Source: Amycolatopsis sacchari (lineage in GTDB: Bacteria > Actinomycetota > Actinomycetes > Mycobacteriales > Pseudonocardiaceae). Taken from it: a stretch of DNA of 64,000 nt. The stretch is from contig NZ_FORP01000003.1 in NCBI RefSeq assembly GCF_900114035.1, positions 124,001 to 188,000 of the forward strand, in the 5' to 3' direction. The translations under genes and the position numbers were made by a program. Of the stretch, positions 8,889-17,426 are shown piece after piece. A model generated the notes under the pieces. It was given only the letters and a program-made list of their open reading frames with translations, searched no databases and was not told the DNA's origin. How positions within the stretch are numbered: the first letter of the stretch is position 1; every line of letters begins with the position of its first letter.

Positions 8889-10805
8889 ATGGACCCCTTC
8901 AGCCGTCGCACCGTGCTCCGGGCCGCAGCCGCCGGGACCGCCGGGCTCGCGGCCGCCGCTCCCGGGACCGCCGGGGCCGACGTCGCCGCCGACCAGGCGC
9001 GCCAGCGGGCGTTCGCCGCGGCCGCCGCGGAGTTCGGAGTGCCGGAGCAGGTCCTGCTCGGTGTCTCGTACCTGCAGTCCCGCTGGGAGTCCCACGGCGG
9101 CTCGCCCAGCACGGGCGCCGGGTTCGGGCCGATGCACCTCACCGACGTCCGCACCGTCGCCGCCGGCGGCAGCCACCACGACAAGGGCACCGAGGACCCC
9201 CGCGGCGACCTCGCCCGAGCCGTGCTGCGTCCCGTCGAGCCGCAGCACGCGACGCCCGTCCCGGCGCTGCAGACGGTCGACCTCGCCGCCGAGCTGACCG
9301 GCGAGCACCCGGAGGCCCTGCGCACGGACGCCACGCAGAACATCCGCGGCGGCGCCGCGGTGCTCGCGCACTACCAACGCGAACTCGGCGTCCGCAGCAC
9401 GAACCCGGCGGACTGGTACGGCGCCGTCGCCCGGTACAGCGGCGCGACCGACTCCGACGCGGCGGCGTTCTTCGCCGACGAGGTCTTCCGCACGATCAGC
9501 GGCGGCGCGAGCCGGGTCACCGGCGACGGGCAGTCCGTCCGGCTCGCCGCCACCAAGGTCTCCCCCGCCCGCGGCCAGCTCCGCTCGCTCGAGCTGCCGG
9601 CGTGCGCGCGCGGCGACGTCGAGGCGCCCTCGGACGTGTCGGCGGAGTGGATCCCGGCGCCCTACCAGCAGACCGGCTCCGGCGCGGGCGACTACGGCAA
9701 CTACGACAAGGCCGAACGCCCGCAGAGCCAGCAGATCACGCACATCGTCATCCACGACACCGAGTGCACCTACGACGCGGCGCTGGGCCTGGTGCAGGAC
9801 CCGACGTACCTCGGCTGGCACTACACGCTGCGCTCCACGGACGGGCACATCGCGCAGCACATCCTGACCAAGGACGTGGGCTGGCACGCGGGGAACTGGT
9901 ACGTCAACGCGAAGTCCATCGGCGTCGAGCACGAGGGCTTCGCCGCGCAGGGCACCTGGTACACCGAGGCGGTGTACCGGACGTCGGCGAAACTGGTGCG
10001 CTACCTCGCCGACAAGTACCGCATCCCGCTGGACCGGCAGCACATCCTCGGGCACGACAACGTCCCCGGCACGCTGCCGTCCACGGTCGCCGGGATGCAC
10101 TGGGACCCGGGCCCCTACTGGGACTGGAGCCACTACTTCGACCTGCTCGGCGCTCCCCTGCGCAGCTGGGCGCGGCAGAGCACCGGGCTGGTGACGATCC
10201 GGCCGGACTTCGCCACCAACCAGCCCGGCTTCACCGGCTGCGACAGCGCGGGCGCGGCCTGCACGCTGCGGGGGTCCTCGGCGGTCATCCTGCGCACCGA
10301 ACCGCGGGACGACGCCCCGCTGCTGCCGGATCCGGGACTGCACCCCGGCGGCTCGGCGTCGACGATGGACGTCTCGGACGTGGGCAGCCGGGCTTCGGCC
10401 GGGCAGCAGTACGCGGTCGCCGAGGTGCGTGGCGAGTGGACGGCGATCTGGTTCCTGGGTCAGAAGGGGTGGTTCCGCAGCGCGGCGGCGGTGCCCGCGC
10501 TGGGGCAGGTGGTGACGCCGAAGCCGGGGCTGGCGAGCGTGCCCGTGTACGGGCGGGCGTACCCGGAGGCGTCCGCGTACCCGGCGAACATCACGCCGCA
10601 GGAGCTGACGCCGCTGCAGTACACGTTCGCGGCGGGGCAGAAGTACGCCGCCGGGCCGGTGCTGCCGTCGGAGTACTACTGGTCGACGACGTTCGACCCG
10701 GCCACGCACGTGGTGGTGCGCGGGGAGACGAACTACGTGCAGATCCAGTTCGGGCACCGGGTCGCGTACGTCAAGACCGAGGACGTCGTGATCCAGCGCC
10801 CCTGA
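8889..10805 (+). CDS. Tat-exported N-acetylmuramoyl-L-alanine amidase with lysozyme-like N-domain
   Basis: A 638-residue cell-wall hydrolase. Residues 1-30 form a twin-arginine signal (RRTVLRAAAAGTAGLAAA). Residues about 40-200 resemble a lysozyme-like transglycosylase fold (LGVSYLQSRWESHGGSPSTG, GFGPMHLTDV), but the usual catalytic Glu of the ES motif appears as Gln (LQSRW). Residues about 275-420 are an Amidase_2 zinc domain: THIVIHDTE (His289), GWHYTLRSTDG, ILGHDNVPG and HWDPGPYWDW (His403, Asp406). The C-terminal 200 residues contain SH3-like strands (YAVAEVRGEWTAIWFLGQKG) that may bind peptidoglycan. ATG 8889 has GAGGAG at the right distance. It would cut the glycan-peptide amide bond outside the membrane. 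Confidence 0.85.
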   Translation: MDPFSRRTVLRAAAAGTAGLAAAAPGTAGADVAADQARQRAFAAAAAEFGVPEQVLLGVSYLQSRWESHGGSPSTGAGFGPMHLTDVRTVAAGGSHHDKGTEDPRGDLARAVLRPVEPQHATPVPALQTVDLAAELTGEHPEALRTDATQNIRGGAAVLAHYQRELGVRSTNPADWYGAVARYSGATDSDAAAFFADEVFRTISGGASRVTGDGQSVRLAATKVSPARGQLRSLELPACARGDVEAPSDVSAEWIPAPYQQTGSGAGDYGNYDKAERPQSQQITHIVIHDTECTYDAALGLVQDPTYLGWHYTLRSTDGHIAQHILTKDVGWHAGNWYVNAKSIGVEHEGFAAQGTWYTEAVYRTSAKLVRYLADKYRIPLDRQHILGHDNVPGTLPSTVAGMHWDPGPYWDWSHYFDLLGAPLRSWARQSTGLVTIRPDFATNQPGFTGCDSAGAACTLRGSSAVILRTEPRDDAPLLPDPGLHPGGSASTMDVSDVGSRASAGQQYAVAEVRGEWTAIWFLGQKGWFRSAAAVPALGQVVTPKPGLASVPVYGRAYPEASAYPANITPQELTPLQYTFAAGQKYAAGPVLPSEYYWSTTFDPATHVVVRGETNYVQIQFGHRVAYVKTEDVVIQRP

Positions 10806-10806
10806 G

Positions 10807-10833
10807 TTGTCCACAGGACCCCAGTTGTCCACA
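10807..10833. promoter_or_regulatory. Two perfect DnaA-box-like sequences
   Basis: TTGTCCACA occurs at 10807-10815 and again at 10825-10833, 18 bp apart, in the gap between convergent genes. This matches the preferred DnaA box of streptomycetes. Possible DnaA titration or regulatory site; chance cannot be excluded and no AT-rich unwinding region is present. Confidence 0.45.
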
Positions 10834-10834
10834 G

Positions 10835-10870
10835 GCGGGCGGATCGGCACTTCCGCGCCGGTCCGCCCGC
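10835..10870. terminator. Convergent-gene terminator (amidase / tsaD)
   Basis: Inverted repeat with 9-bp outer arms (10835-10843 with 10862-10870) and a further inner 4-bp pairing, between the stops of the amidase and tsaD. Confidence 0.7.
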
Positions 10871-10899
10871 GTGGGACCGTCTAAGGCATGCAGGGGAAC

Positions 10900-11946
10900 T
10901 CAGACCGAGACGATGTTGACAGGCAGCGCCGGGTTCGCGGAGATGTCCAAACTGGACTGACCGACTCCGGCGGCCACCACGTGCGCGCCGAGCGCGGCGA
11001 TCATCGCGCCGTTGTCGGTGCACAGCCGCGGCCGCGGCACGCGCAGCTCGATACCGGCGGCCTCGCAGCGTTCGCGCGCGAGTCCGGACAGGCGGGAGTT
11101 GGCCGCGACCCCACCGGAGATCACCAGCGTGCCGATGCCCGACTCCTTCGCCGCACGCACCGCCTTGGCCGTCAGCACGTCGGCCACGGCCTCCTGGAAA
11201 GACGCCGCGACGTCGTTGACCGGGATCTCCTCGCCGCGGCGCTCTGCGCCCTCGACCCACCGGGCGACGGCGGTCTTCAACCCGGAGAACGAGAAGTCGA
11301 ACTTCGCGTCCCTCGGCCCGGTCATGCCGCGCGGGAACGCGATGGCCTCCGGGTTGCCCTCCTTGGCGGCCTTGTCGATGGGCGGGCCGCCGGGGTAGGG
11401 CAGGCCGAGCACGCGGGCCACCTTGTCGTAGGCCTCGCCCGCGGCGTCGTCCACAGTGGAGCCGAGTTCGGTGATGCTCGTGGCGATGTCGTCCACCCGC
11501 AGCAGCTGGGTGTGCCCGCCGGAGACCAGCAGCGCCAGGCACGGTTTCGGCAAGGGGCCGTGCTGGAGCGTGTCGACGGCGATGTGCCCCGCGAGGTGGT
11601 TCACGCCGTAGAGCGGCACGCCGAGCGCGGCCGAGTAGGCCTTGGCCGCGGAGACCCCGACGAGCAGCGCGCCCGCGAGCCCCGGTCCCGCGGTGACGGC
11701 GATCGCGTCCACATCGGACAGCTTGAGGTCGGCCTTCTCGAACGCGCGGTTGGCGGTGGGCACCATCGCTTCGAGGTGGGCGCGGCTGGCCACCTCGGGG
11801 ACGACGCCGCCGAAGCGCGCGTGCTGGTCGACGCTGGAGGCCACCTCGTCGGCCAGCAGCTCGACCGTGCCGTCGTCGTGCAACCGGACCAGGCCGACGC
11901 CGGTCTCGTCGCAGGAACTCTCGATGCCCATGATGATCCGGGACAT
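10900..11946 (-). CDS. tsaD: tRNA N6-adenosine threonylcarbamoyltransferase TsaD
   Basis: A 348-residue member of the Kae1/TsaD ASKHA family that transfers the threonylcarbamoyl group to A37 of ANN-decoding tRNAs. Signatures: [25 protein letters not shown] and [12 protein letters not shown] (metal-binding His residues), [11 protein letters not shown] and [12 protein letters not shown]. It works with TsaB and TsaE, both encoded nearby. The start ATG at 11946 overlaps the rimI stop by one base (TGATG), so translation is coupled. Confidence 0.96.
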   Translation of the reverse strand: MSRIIMGIESSCDETGVGLVRLHDDGTVELLADEVASSVDQHARFGGVVPEVASRAHLEAMVPTANRAFEKADLKLSDVDAIAVTAGPGLAGALLVGVSAAKAYSAALGVPLYGVNHLAGHIAVDTLQHGPLPKPCLALLVSGGHTQLLRVDDIATSITELGSTVDDAAGEAYDKVARVLGLPYPGGPPIDKAAKEGNPEAIAFPRGMTGPRDAKFDFSFSGLKTAVARWVEGAERRGEEIPVNDVAASFQEAVADVLTAKAVRAAKESGIGTLVISGGVAANSRLSGLARERCEAAGIELRVPRPRLCTDNGAMIAALGAHVVAAGVGQSSLDISANPALPVNIVSV

Positions 11947-12416
11947 CAGCCGACCTCCTGTGCGGAACGGGCGGGGCGCTTCATGGTGTAGGCGTCGGCG
12001 CCCGAGGGTTGGTAGTAGCGCTTGCGCAGGCCGATGCGGGTGAACCCGTGCCGGGTGTACAGCTCGACCGCGCGGTCGTTGTCAGTGCGGACCTCGAGGA
12101 AGACGGGTGCGCGCAGCTCGTCGGCCTTGGCCAGCAGGGCACGCAGGAGTGCGGTCCCGATGCCCTGGCCCTGATACGCCTCGTCGACGCCGATGGTGTG
12201 CACGCTGGACTCGAAGTCGCCGGGACGGCCGACGGTGGCGAGCCCGGCGTACCCGACCAGCTCGTCGTCGTCGTTGTACGCCCCGAGGTAGTAGCCGCCG
12301 GCGTCGAGCTCGGAGTGGAAGGCGCGGGCGCTCCAGGGGTCGTCACCGGCGAACAGCTGCCGCTCGATCTCGACGCACCGCGGGATGTCCTTGCGCCGCA
12401 GCGGGGCGATCTTCAC
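11946..12416 (-). CDS. rimI: Ribosomal-protein alanine N-acetyltransferase RimI
   Basis: A 156-residue GNAT acetyltransferase. The acetyl-CoA loop is [17 protein letters not shown] after VDEAYQGQ, and the C-terminal Tyr/Phe motif ([19 protein letters not shown]) is typical of RimI, which acetylates the N-terminal Ala of protein S18. GTG 12416 ([15 protein letters not shown]) is chosen because it begins the domain and its GTGA overlaps a TGA at 12413-12415. That TGA ends a frame carrying a duplicated tsaB 3' end, so the original tsaB-rimI overlap survives although the true tsaB stop now lies 355 bp away. It lies between tsaB and tsaD as in most actinobacteria. Confidence 0.9.
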   Translation of the reverse strand: MKIAPLRRKDIPRCVEIERQLFAGDDPWSARAFHSELDAGGYYLGAYNDDDELVGYAGLATVGRPGDFESSVHTIGVDEAYQGQGIGTALLRALLAKADELRAPVFLEVRTDNDRAVELYTRHGFTRIGLRKRYYQPSGADAYTMKRPARSAQEVG

Positions 12417-12805
12417 GCCACCACCCGCTTCCCGGCCCCGGCCGTCCCGCCGGTACCCGCGACAGCCAGGCGTCGCACGCCCGGCTCCACGGAAGGAGCA
12501 TCCACGACACACGACCGAACATCGAGCCCAGCCCCGACCTCAGGCGCCACCGCAGCCAGCGACCGCACCCCCGGCTCACCGCCGCCGACGCCAACCCGGC
12601 CCGCCGAAGGCCGCACCCCAGCGAAAGGAGCAACCAGCCTCACGCCATCACCCGCTTCCGCGCGCCGGGCTCCGCGCCGCCCGCAGCCAGGCACCGCACC
12701 CCCGGCTCACCGCCGCCGACGCCAACCCGGCCCGCCGAAGGCCGCACCCCAGCGAAAGGAGCAACCAGCCTCACGCCATCACCCGCTTCCGCGCGCCGGG
12801 CTCCG
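12413..12805. repeat. Tandem repeat derived from the 3' end of tsaB (period 131 bp)
   Basis: 12550-12674 and 12681-12805 are the same 125-bp unit with two mismatches, at an exact offset of 131 bp. The second unit contains the last codons and stop of tsaB (GARKRVMA, stop at 12771). The first contains an identical copy (stop at 12640), and a third, degenerate copy next to rimI ends GAGKRVVA (stop at 12413). The array fills the roughly 355 bp between tsaB and rimI. It looks like tandem expansion of a gene end and holds no other gene that I would defend. Confidence 0.85.
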
Positions 12806-13418
12806 TCGCGTCCGGGCGGCGCAGGTACAGCGGCGTCAGCGGGGCCGGCTCGGCGTCGAACGCCGGGCGCGCCGCGGCGACGAGACCGGCGACGGTCGGG
12901 TAGCGCGGGTCGATGGTCCGGACGGCGAGCTTCTCGGCGTAGAGCAGGGCGCCGTCACCCGCGGCGACGGACAGCCCGAGCGGCTCCGGAGCCTGCACGT
13001 GGGGGCCGTCGGTGCGGTTGCCGTCGGCGTCGTACGCCGCCCAGTAGACCTCGCGGCGCCGGGCGTCCGTGACGGCGAGGAAGGGCTCACCCGCCTGTGC
13101 CGTTGCGGCGATCGCGTCGAGGCTGCACACCGGGTACGCGTTCACGCCGAGGCCGTGGGCGAGCGCGGCCGCGGTGGCCATGCCCGCGCGCAGACCGGTG
13201 AACGGGCCGGGGCCGACCCCGCAGACGATCGCGTCCACCTGGCGCAGCGTGACACCGGCCTCGCGGGCGGCGTCGAGCACGTGCGGGGTGATCAGTTCCC
13301 CGTGCGCGCGGGGGTTGATCGTGACGCGCTCGGCGAGCACGGAGACGTCGGCGCCCGCCAGCGTCGCCAGTCCGGCGGTGACCGCAGGCGTCGAGGTGTC
13401 GATGGCGAGTACCAGCAC
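12771..13418 (-). CDS. tsaB: tRNA threonylcarbamoyladenosine biosynthesis protein TsaB
   Basis: A 215-residue partner of TsaD, an inactive ASKHA-fold paralogue that stabilises the TsaB-TsaD-TsaE complex. Typical segments: VLVLAIDTSTPAVTAGL at the N-terminus, GELITPHVLDAAREAG, and VCGVGPGPFTGLRAGMATAA. GTG 13418 is chosen because the conserved protein starts at VLVLAIDTS. It reads away from the acyl-CoA synthetase gene, with a 98-bp gap. Its 3' end is tandemly duplicated downstream, so its normal overlap with rimI is broken. Confidence 0.92.
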   Translation of the reverse strand: MLVLAIDTSTPAVTAGLATLAGADVSVLAERVTINPRAHGELITPHVLDAAREAGVTLRQVDAIVCGVGPGPFTGLRAGMATAAALAHGLGVNAYPVCSLDAIAATAQAGEPFLAVTDARRREVYWAAYDADGNRTDGPHVQAPEPLGLSVAAGDGALLYAEKLAVRTIDPRYPTVAGLVAAARPAFDAEPAPLTPLYLRRPDATEPGARKRVMA

Positions 13419-13516
13419 GGTGTACCAGGGTATGCCCTCCGTGCTTGACAGCGGACGCTGGGCGGCCGCAAAGTGGTTCAGCCACTTAGCCAATTTCTTC
13501 GCGAGGAGGCCCGAGG

Positions 13517-14995
13517 GTGCCCGAACCGATTTTCCCGGCGCTGGTGACACGACCGGAGAAGGAAGCGCTGCGCTTCGGCGACGTCGCCCTCGGCTACGCG
13601 GAGCTGGCGGAGGTCGCCGGAACGCTCGCCCGCGAGCTGCGCGACGCCGCGCCGGTTCGGGTGGCGGTGTGGGCGACGCCCACGATCCACACGAGCGTGG
13701 CCGTGGTCGCCGCCCTTCTCGCCGGGGTGCCCGCGGTGCCGGTGAACCCGAAGATCGGCGAGCGGGAGCTGGGGCACATCGTGTCCGACAGCGCACCATC
13801 CCTCGTGCTGGCCGAGGCGGGCGCCGCGCTGCCGCCCGCGCTCGACACGCTGCCCCGCAAGGACGTAACGCTCACGGGCGTGCCGGGCGAGCTGCCGGAG
13901 GAACCGGACGCGGAGGCGCCGGCGCTGATCGTCTACACCTCGGGCACCACCGGGCCGCCGAAGGGCGTCGTGCTGCCGCGCCGGGCCATCACCTCCACCC
14001 TCGACGCGCTGGAGGACGCCTGGCAGTGGACCGCCGACGACGTGCTCGTGCACGGTCTGCCGCTGTTCCACGTGCACGGCCTGATCCTCGGCATCCTCGG
14101 CCCCCTGCGCAGGGGCGGCAGCGTGCGGCACCTGGGGCGGTTCTCGGTCGAGGGCGCGGCTCGTGAACTCGCGAACGGCGCCACGATGCTGTTCGGCGTG
14201 CCGACGATGTACCACCGCATCGCGGGTGAGGTCGCCGACAAACCCGAGCTGGCGAAGGCGTTCGGGCAGGCCCGGTTGCTCGTCTCGGGGTCGGCGGCGT
14301 TGCCCGTGCACGACCACCAGCGCATCACCGCCGCCACCGGGCAACAGGTCGTCGAGCGGTACGGGATGAGCGAAACTCTGATGAACACCAGCGTGCGCGC
14401 CGACGGCGAGCGCAAACCGGGCACGGTCGGCGTGCCGTTGCGCGGCGTCGAGGTGCGGCTGGTCGACGAAACCGGCGCGGTGCTCGACGTGTACGACGGC
14501 GAGACCGTCGGCGAGATCCAGGTGCGCGGGCCGAACCTGTTCACCGAGTACCTGAACCGCCCCGACGCCACCGCCGAGGTGTTCACCAGTGGGGGCACCC
14601 CCGCCAGTGAGGGCGTAGCCGGCGGGGGAGGCTGGTTCCGCACCGGCGACATGGCGACCCGGGACGCCGACGGCTACCTGCGGATCGTCGGCCGCAAGGC
14701 CACCGACCTGATCAAGAGCGGCGGCTACAAGATCGGCGCGGGCGAGATCGAGAACGCACTGCTGGAACACCCCGGCGTCGCGGAGGCCGCGGTGACGGGC
14801 GAGCCGGATCCGGATCTCGGCGAACGGATCGTGGCGTGGATCGTGCCGTCCGGGCAGCCGCCCGCCGAGCAGGAACTGGTCGACCACGTCGCGAGGCTGT
14901 TGTCGCCGCACAAACGGCCGCGGGTGGTGCGTTTCCTCGACGCGCTGCCCCGCAACGAGATGGGCAAGGTGATGAAGCGGGCGCTGGATGCGTGA
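13517..14995 (+). CDS. Acyl-CoA (malonyl-CoA-like) synthetase
   Basis: A 492-residue ANL-superfamily ligase that adenylates a carboxylate and transfers it to CoA. P-loop VYTSGTTGPPKGVVLPRR, A5-type motif VERYGMSETLMNTSVRADGE, A7/A8 region WFRTGDMATRDADGYLRIVG followed by RKATDLIKSGGYKIGAGEIE, and the catalytic Lys in NEMGKVMKRAL. Length and the RYGMSET motif resemble MatB-type malonyl-CoA synthetases. An insertion of about 15 residues (GTPASEGVAGGGG) interrupts the VFTSGGWFRTGD segment. The stop overlaps the downstream carboxyltransferase by 8 nt. GTG 13517 follows GAGGAGG. Confidence 0.82.
   Translation: MPEPIFPALVTRPEKEALRFGDVALGYAELAEVAGTLARELRDAAPVRVAVWATPTIHTSVAVVAALLAGVPAVPVNPKIGERELGHIVSDSAPSLVLAEAGAALPPALDTLPRKDVTLTGVPGELPEEPDAEAPALIVYTSGTTGPPKGVVLPRRAITSTLDALEDAWQWTADDVLVHGLPLFHVHGLILGILGPLRRGGSVRHLGRFSVEGAARELANGATMLFGVPTMYHRIAGEVADKPELAKAFGQARLLVSGSAALPVHDHQRITAATGQQVVERYGMSETLMNTSVRADGERKPGTVGVPLRGVEVRLVDETGAVLDVYDGETVGEIQVRGPNLFTEYLNRPDATAEVFTSGGTPASEGVAGGGGWFRTGDMATRDADGYLRIVGRKATDLIKSGGYKIGAGEIENALLEHPGVAEAAVTGEPDPDLGERIVAWIVPSGQPPAEQELVDHVARLLSPHKRPRVVRFLDALPRNEMGKVMKRALDA
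14588..14632 (+). repeat. In-frame palindromic insertion inside the acyl-CoA synthetase gene
   Basis: A roughly 45-bp GC-rich segment with 8-bp inverted arms (14598-14605 with 14621-14628) encoding a Gly-rich insert where related enzymes read straight from VFT to GWFRTGD. Both ends keep frame. It looks like a small mobile palindromic unit of the repeat-in-protein kind. Confidence 0.5.
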
Positions 14996-16283
14996 ACTGA
15001 TCGAGTCGATCTGCACGGGCTTCACGGAGTTCGACGCGGCACCGTGGGAGTCCGATGTGGACGGTCCGATCGGCTGGCCGGGTTACGGCGAAGCACGCCG
15101 TCGCGCCGAGGAGCGCACCGGTGAGCGGGAGTCGGTGGTCTGCGGTTCGGGCAAGATCGGCGACGTCGAGGCGACGTTGCTCGTCTTCGAGTTCGGGTTC
15201 CTGGGCGGTTCGGTGGGACGGCGGACCGGGGACCGGATCGAGGCGGCGTTCCGGCGGGCGCGGGAGCTGCGGACGCCCGTGGTGTCGCTGATCGCGACCG
15301 GTGGCAGCCGGATGCAGGAGGGCATGGCGGCGCTGTCGCAACTGCAGCGCATCGCGCGCGAAGCGGCGTTGACGCGGGCGGCGGGGCTTCCGCAGGTGTC
15401 GGTGCTGCGCGACCCCACGACCGGCGGCGGCTGGGCGACGCTCGGCGCGGGAGCGGACGTGGTGCTGGCGTTGCGCGGTGCGCAGGTCGGCTTCGCGGGC
15501 TCACGGGTGCGACCACCCGGTGACGACGCCGCGTACACGGCCGAGTCGCAGCTGGCGCACGGGCACGTCGACCGCATCGTCGAAGACCTGCCCGCCGAGC
15601 TGGGCCGGTGGCTGAGCCTGCTGACCCGGCCCGCGCACGGCGCCCCCGAACCACCTCGGCATCCGCACGGAACTCCGCTACCCGAGACCGGCTGGGACGC
15701 GGTCCGAGCGGCCCGCGCGCCCGGGCGTCCCCACGCGGAGGCCTACCTGGACGAGTATTTCGACTGGCGCGAGAACATCAGCGGTGACCGTTGCGGTGGC
15801 GTCGACCCCGGTGTCCTTTGTGGATTCGGCTCGCGAGGCGGGCGAACCATCGCGTACGCGGCGCAGTGCGGCACACCGACATCGCCCGCGGGCTTCCGGA
15901 CGGCGGCGCGGCTGATCCGGCTGGCCGGCCGGCTGGGCATCCCGGTCCTGACGCTGGTGGACACCCCCGGCGCGGCGAACGACGGAGCGGCCGAACGAGC
16001 GGGCGCGGGCCCGGCGATCGCGGAAACCTTCGCGGCGATCGCGTCGGCGTCCATCCCGGTGACGACGCTCGTCATCGGCGAGGGCGGTTCGGGCGGGGCG
16101 CTGGCGTTCGCCGCCCCAGGCCACACTTGGGTGACGGCGGACAGCTACTTCTCGGTCACGTCACCGGAAGCCGCCGCCGCGATCCTGAAACGCCCACCGG
16201 AGGAAGTCCCCGCAACCGCCGACCAGCTCCGCCTGCGCCCGCAGGACCTCGTCGCGCTGGGCCTGGCACAGGGCATCGTCTGA
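14988..16283 (+). CDS. Acyl-CoA carboxylase carboxyltransferase (fused beta/alpha-like)
   Basis: A 431-residue crotonase-fold carboxyltransferase. The N-terminal half is AccD-like (CGSGKIGDVEATLLVFEFGF, GGSVGRRTGDRI, SLIATGGSRMQEGMAALSQL), and the C-terminal half is AccA-like (GIPVLTLVDTPGAANDG, TLVIGEGGSGGALAFA). The four-Cys zinc finger of AccD is absent. It would move carboxyl groups from biotin to an acyl-CoA, or act in the reverse direction with the neighbouring synthetase; no biotin carboxylase or biotin carrier gene is nearby, so partner subunits must be encoded elsewhere. ATG 14988 overlaps the synthetase stop by 8 nt. Confidence 0.78.
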   Translation: MRELIESICTGFTEFDAAPWESDVDGPIGWPGYGEARRRAEERTGERESVVCGSGKIGDVEATLLVFEFGFLGGSVGRRTGDRIEAAFRRARELRTPVVSLIATGGSRMQEGMAALSQLQRIAREAALTRAAGLPQVSVLRDPTTGGGWATLGAGADVVLALRGAQVGFAGSRVRPPGDDAAYTAESQLAHGHVDRIVEDLPAELGRWLSLLTRPAHGAPEPPRHPHGTPLPETGWDAVRAARAPGRPHAEAYLDEYFDWRENISGDRCGGVDPGVLCGFGSRGGRTIAYAAQCGTPTSPAGFRTAARLIRLAGRLGIPVLTLVDTPGAANDGAAERAGAGPAIAETFAAIASASIPVTTLVIGEGGSGGALAFAAPGHTWVTADSYFSVTSPEAAAAILKRPPEEVPATADQLRLRPQDLVALGLAQGIV

Positions 16284-16301
16284 CCGGGCACACCCGCGCG
16301 G

Positions 16302-16340
16302 CCTCACCGCACTCGGCCTGGCACAGGAGATTATCTGACC
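16302..16340 (+). repeat. Duplicated 3' end of the carboxyltransferase gene
   Basis: 39 bp that match 16247-16285 at 31 positions and encode LTALGLAQEII-stop beside the true end LVALGLAQGIV-stop, offset by 55 bp. It is a decayed tandem copy of the gene end and is not expressed as a separate gene. Confidence 0.7.
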
Positions 16341-16445
16341 CCGCGCCTGCGGCAGCCCCGTCTGCGCGAGGTAGCCCGGCACGTACTGGTCGACCTTCGT
16401 CCCCGCGAACAGTGGTCGAAAGCGACCGCTGACCCCCGACTTTCG

Positions 16446-17426
16446 TCAGGGGTGCAGCAGCACCTTCCCGCCGACGGTGTGCAGCGCCTCCTCCGCCTGT
16501 TCCAGCGGGAACTCGTGCGTGATCAACGGTGCCGGGTCCAGCAGACCGGCCGCGAAGGCGCGCACGGCGTGGGTCCACGCCGCCGACGACGCACCGAAGA
16601 CCGTGTGCACCGTGACCGCCGAGGCCACCAGGTCCGCGGGGGCGATGGGCGACGTCTCCGTCCCCGCCAGACCCGTGAGCACCGTCCGGCCACCGCGCCG
16701 GGTCAGCCGTACCGCCAGTGCACCCGTTCCGGGGGCGCCGGCCGCTTCGACGACCGCGTCGAACGGGGCGAGCTCCTCGTCCGGCGGCACCACGACCGCA
16801 CCCCAGCGCCGCGCCAGCTCGGCCCGGTCCGCACGCGGGTCGACGACCACCAGCTCCGCCGGGCCGCTCGCCGCCAGCAACTGCGTCGCCAGCATGCCGA
16901 GCGTCCCGCCGCCGACGACCGCCACCCGTTCGCCGGGGACGACCGCCGCCTTCAGCGTCGCCGCCGCCATGCACGCCGCCGGTTCCAGCAACGCCGCCGC
17001 ACGCAGGTCCGCGCCCTCGGGCAGCTCGTGCAGCAGCCGGGCCGGCAGCCGCAGCTCGTCCGACCAGGCACCCGGCTGCGTGAAGCCCGTCTCGTCGTAC
17101 GCGGCCTCACACAGGTTCGTGTCCCCCCGGCGGCAGGACGCGCACCGCCCGCAGTTGCGGAAACCCTCGCCCACCACCGGTTTCCCGAGCAGCGACTCGT
17201 CCGTGCCCGGCCCCAGCTCGACGACCGTGCCCGACCACTCGTGCCCGGGCGTCACCGGATAACGCACGTAGCCCTCGGCCCGCGTGCCCGCGAACACCTC
17301 GCGGTCGGACCCGCAGATCCCCGACCACGCGACCCGCACGACCGCCTCGCCGTACCCGGGCGCCTGCGGCTCGGTCCGCTGCACACGCAGCTCACCCGGC
17401 CGCTCCAACACCACCGCGCGGCTCAT
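16446..17426 (-). CDS. Zinc-dependent medium-chain alcohol dehydrogenase
   Basis: A 326-residue MDR dehydrogenase. Catalytic zinc ligands are seen in WSGICGSDREV and TPGHEWSG; the structural zinc loop is CGRCASCRRGDTNLC; the NAD(P) Rossmann turn is VAVVGGGTLGMLATQLL. Substrate is unknown; the family resembles threonine or polyol dehydrogenases. The ATG at 17426 overlaps the tsaE stop as ATGA, so it is translationally coupled to tsaE although unrelated to tRNA modification. It is convergent with the carboxyltransferase gene. Confidence 0.85.
   Translation of the reverse strand: MSRAVVLERPGELRVQRTEPQAPGYGEAVVRVAWSGICGSDREVFAGTRAEGYVRYPVTPGHEWSGTVVELGPGTDESLLGKPVVGEGFRNCGRCASCRRGDTNLCEAAYDETGFTQPGAWSDELRLPARLLHELPEGADLRAAALLEPAACMAAATLKAAVVPGERVAVVGGGTLGMLATQLLAASGPAELVVVDPRADRAELARRWGAVVVPPDEELAPFDAVVEAAGAPGTGALAVRLTRRGGRTVLTGLAGTETSPIAPADLVASAVTVHTVFGASSAAWTHAVRAFAAGLLDPAPLITHEFPLEQAEEALHTVGGKVLLHP

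Noticed and set aside
10807-10870. Replication origin
   Set aside because: Only two DnaA boxes, GC-rich surroundings and no dnaA/dnaN nearby.
12413-12694. 93-codon minus-strand frame between tsaB and rimI
   Set aside because: Its end copies the tsaB terminus but the frame is made of the tandem repeat with no domain; treated as repeat DNA, though it could be translated.
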